Below the pieces are notes generated by a model. That model was not told where the DNA came from. It saw only the letters and a list, made by a program, of their open reading frames with translations, and ran no database searches. Positions 19,516 through 21,469 of a stretch of DNA of 21,469 nucleotides are shown piece by piece (position 1 is the stretch's first letter; each line of letters starts with the position of its first letter). Location: IMG/VR virus record IMGVR_UViG_3300028879_000011, positions 1-21,469 of that record, one strand, 5' to 3'. Both the position numbers and the translations under genes were made by a program. Source of the stretch: a virus.

Positions 19516-21469
19516 TGTCGGACAGTCTTACTATCGCCAACTGCGTCGAGCTGCTAGGCGGCGGGGTCGCGTCGGTGAACCCGATGTGCCCGGGCGCTGT
19601 TTTCCGCCTGCAGCCCGGGTTCGACCTGTCCGCCCCGCAGCCCACCACGGATTTCGTAGCCTCGCTCCTGCTCGACGGGGAACGCCCGTTCGGCCGGCGG
19701 GCGTCCAACCGGACCATCAAGCTGCCGATCTGGATCACCGCGCCGACCAGGCAGATTCTGGCCGCGGCCCGCGAGATGCTCGAGGAAGCCGTCGACCAGG
19801 ACATGTGGACGATGACGTGGACCCGCGACCCGGCGGGCGGCACTCCCCTGCCGATGATCATCGACTGCTTCCGCGCGCAGCCCACGGTGCCCACGTACAA
19901 CACCCTCTTTGAGAAGGAGATCACCGGGCTGCAGGTCACGCTCACCATCCCGGCGCTGCCGTACGGGCGGGCGGACGTGCAGCAGCAGATCAGCTTCGCC
20001 GCGCCGGCGCCGACGACCCCCGTCCCGGTCCCGCCGCCGGCCCCGGTGGTGCTCGACACGTTCTCCCAGATCAGCAGCAGCCGGGTCACCCGGTCCGCCC
20101 AGTGCGCGGTCGGCCCGTGGACGGCGTGCTGGGATCCGGACAGCTTCGGCGACCCGGGCGGGCAGGTGACCCCGCTGACGTACGGGGCGTCGTTCCCGGC
20201 CCCGCTGAACCTGACCTCGATGACGTCGCTGCAGATGTGGCTCGGCCTCGGGTCACGGTATTACGCGAACCTGGAGTACCACGGCAAGATCCACGGCCTC
20301 AGCGTGTACGTCACCCTGACCGACATATACGGCGGCACCCTGTCATTCGGCCGCGGCCACCTGAAGGTCCCGGTGTCCCCGTCCGCGCAGTCGCCGGTGT
20401 TCACCCGGGTCAACATGGCCATCCCGCAGTCCTCGGCGACGTTCGCCTACGCGTCAGCGGCCTCGTACAGCCTGGAAATCGTCAACCGGCAGGACACGAT
20501 CCGGCGGCTGTCGTGGGTGACCGCCTACCTGGACGCGCTGACAGCCTATCCGGGTTCCACATCCGTAACACCCGTCACTCGCGGCGCTCTGTACACCCTG
20601 TACGGGCTGCAGGGCACCGCGCGGTCCCCGGCGTCCCTGTCGTTCCAGCAGCCTCCCAGCGCGGGCACCCCGACGACGATCACCGCGGCGGGGGCAGGCA
20701 ACTACACGGTGCCCTCGCTGGCGGCCTGGCTGAAGGTGGAAGGCTGGGGCGGCGGCGGGTGCGGCGCGGGCATGACCATCGCGGGGGCCGGCGCGGGCGG
20801 CAACGGCGCCGAGTACGCGGCCGAGTTCGTGTTCCCGTGCGGCGCCGGGCAGGTCATCCCGTATTTCATCGGGGCGGGCGACACTCCCGGTGCGTCCCCG
20901 CCGGGCGGGCAGGCTACGATCTTCGGGCCGGCTCCGGGCGGCACCCTGCAGCTGACCGCCAACGGCGGCGGGTCGGTGGCCACGAACTCGCCCGCAGTGG
21001 CCGCGGCCGGGCCGGTTTCGTCCAACTCAACCGAGCACCTGGGGGGCCTGGGACGCGCGAACCCGGCCGGGACGTACGGCGGCGGCGGCGGGTCCTCGGC
21101 CGGGCCGCTGGCGCCGGGCAGCACGCCGGTCGGCCCCGGCACGGTGCTGTTCACCGCACCGGGCACCTACACAGGCACCTACACAGGCAGCGGGTCCGGG
21201 TGGCTGTGCCCGGGCGGGGTGTTCCAGGTGCTCGCCGAGGTGTGGGCCGGGGGCGGGTCCGGCGGCGGCGGGGTCACGTTCTCGACAGACGGCGGCGGCG
21301 GCGGCGGCGGCGGGCAGTACCGCAACGCCTTCATCGCGGTTGTCCCCGGCACCTACTACACGGTGGTCGTGGGGGCCGGCGGGGCCGCGGTCACCAATAC
21401 CGCGGGCAACCCCGGCGGACTGTCCAGCTTCACCGGCGCGGCGGGGGCGCAGGTGGTCGCGGAGCCGGG
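19515..21469 (+). CDS. Distal tail / minor tail protein with glycine-rich C-terminal region, partial
   Basis: The frame is open from the ATG at 19515, with AGGGGGTGA nine bases upstream, to the window end: 651 codons with no stop. Residues 1-150 match the actinophage minor tail/Dit-like domain: CPGAVFRLQPGFDLSAPQPT, VASLLLDGERPFGRRASNRT, TWTRDPAGG, IIDCFRAQPTVPTY and LPALPYGR-like end. A Pro-rich linker (about 155-175) leads to a beta-sandwich (about 178-345). From about residue 389 are two glycine-rich domains, each starting with a strand such as ITAAGAGNYTVP or TVLFTAPGTYT and carrying Gly runs and VGAGG. Such regions are known in phage adhesins. The N-terminal part should form the tail-tip hub below the tube; the Gly-rich part may contact the host surface. 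Confidence 0.85.
   Translation, partial: MSDSLTIANCVELLGGGVASVNPMCPGAVFRLQPGFDLSAPQPTTDFVASLLLDGERPFGRRASNRTIKLPIWITAPTRQILAAAREMLEEAVDQDMWTMTWTRDPAGGTPLPMIIDCFRAQPTVPTYNTLFEKEITGLQVTLTIPALPYGRADVQQQISFAAPAPTTPVPVPPPAPVVLDTFSQISSSRVTRSAQCAVGPWTACWDPDSFGDPGGQVTPLTYGASFPAPLNLTSMTSLQMWLGLGSRYYANLEYHGKIHGLSVYVTLTDIYGGTLSFGRGHLKVPVSPSAQSPVFTRVNMAIPQSSATFAYASAASYSLEIVNRQDTIRRLSWVTAYLDALTAYPGSTSVTPVTRGALYTLYGLQGTARSPASLSFQQPPSAGTPTTITAAGAGNYTVPSLAAWLKVEGWGGGGCGAGMTIAGAGAGGNGAEYAAEFVFPCGAGQVIPYFIGAGDTPGASPPGGQATIFGPAPGGTLQLTANGGGSVATNSPAVAAAGPVSSNSTEHLGGLGRANPAGTYGGGGGSSAGPLAPGSTPVGPGTVLFTAPGTYTGTYTGSGSGWLCPGGVFQVLAEVWAGGGSGGGGVTFSTDGGGGGGGGQYRNAFIAVVPGTYYTVVVGAGGAAVTNTAGNPGGLSSFTGAAGAQVVAEP
21162..21185 (+). 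repeat. Tandem 12-bp duplication in the glycine-rich region
   Basis: GGCACCTACACA occurs twice in a row, encoding Gly-Thr-Tyr-Thr twice. The copies are identical, which suggests a recent slippage event. Confidence 0.85.
21291..21314 (+). repeat. GGC triplet tract encoding eight glycines
   Basis: Seven perfect GGC triplets followed by GGG, in frame, inside the second glycine-rich domain of the tail-tip protein. Slippage here would change the glycine run by whole residues without breaking the frame. Confidence 0.85.

Overview
The window is a high-GC (roughly 70% by eye) stretch of the virion-structure region of a tailed siphovirus, as a free phage or prophage, infecting an actinobacterium. The actinobacterial host is inferred from GC content, frequent GTG/TTG starts, GTGA/ATGA start-stop overlaps, and protein families I recognise from Streptomyces and Mycobacterium phages. 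I see no integrase, att site, tRNA, CRISPR array, replication gene or host gene, so free phage and prophage cannot be told apart here.

Layout on the + strand, in canonical siphovirus order: the end of a capsid-assembly (scaffold/protease-type) gene (1-365); a 64-aa protein (370-564); a probable decoration protein (1465-1962); the major capsid protein (1981-2892); five accessory proteins, two sharing a beta-rich module ending in W-x-W (2926-5720); three small genes (6817-7511); the head-tail connector set, with gp36-like adaptor, neck protein and tail terminator (7508-9017); two small proteins (9464-10350); the major tail protein (10352-10960); a tail-assembly chaperone pair that needs a -1 frameshift (11013-11722); a 65-aa protein (11719-11916); a 2514-aa tape measure protein with internal repeats and a muralytic domain (11906-19450); and a distal-tail/minor tail protein with a glycine-rich C-terminus that runs off the window (19515-end).

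Three HNH-family homing-type endonuclease genes interrupt this order. Two are paralogues on the minus strand (578-1372 and 5717-6631) and bracket the capsid gene block. The third (9025-9462) is on the plus strand between the tail terminator and the next gene. The second is translationally coupled to a 52-aa ribbon-helix-helix protein and carries a C-terminal extension resembling an actinobacterial XRE/Cro-type regulator. This RHH + HNH-HTH cassette is the most unusual arrangement in the window. The third is flanked by 8-bp direct repeats that duplicate both a Shine-Dalgarno sequence and the final Ile-Gly-Val-stop of the interrupted gene, and its ribosome-binding site can fold into a hairpin.

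The structural genes are tightly packed and probably co-transcribed as a late operon. The larger gaps before the decoration gene, after the capsid gene and after the major tail gene share a TCGAACA motif of unknown role.
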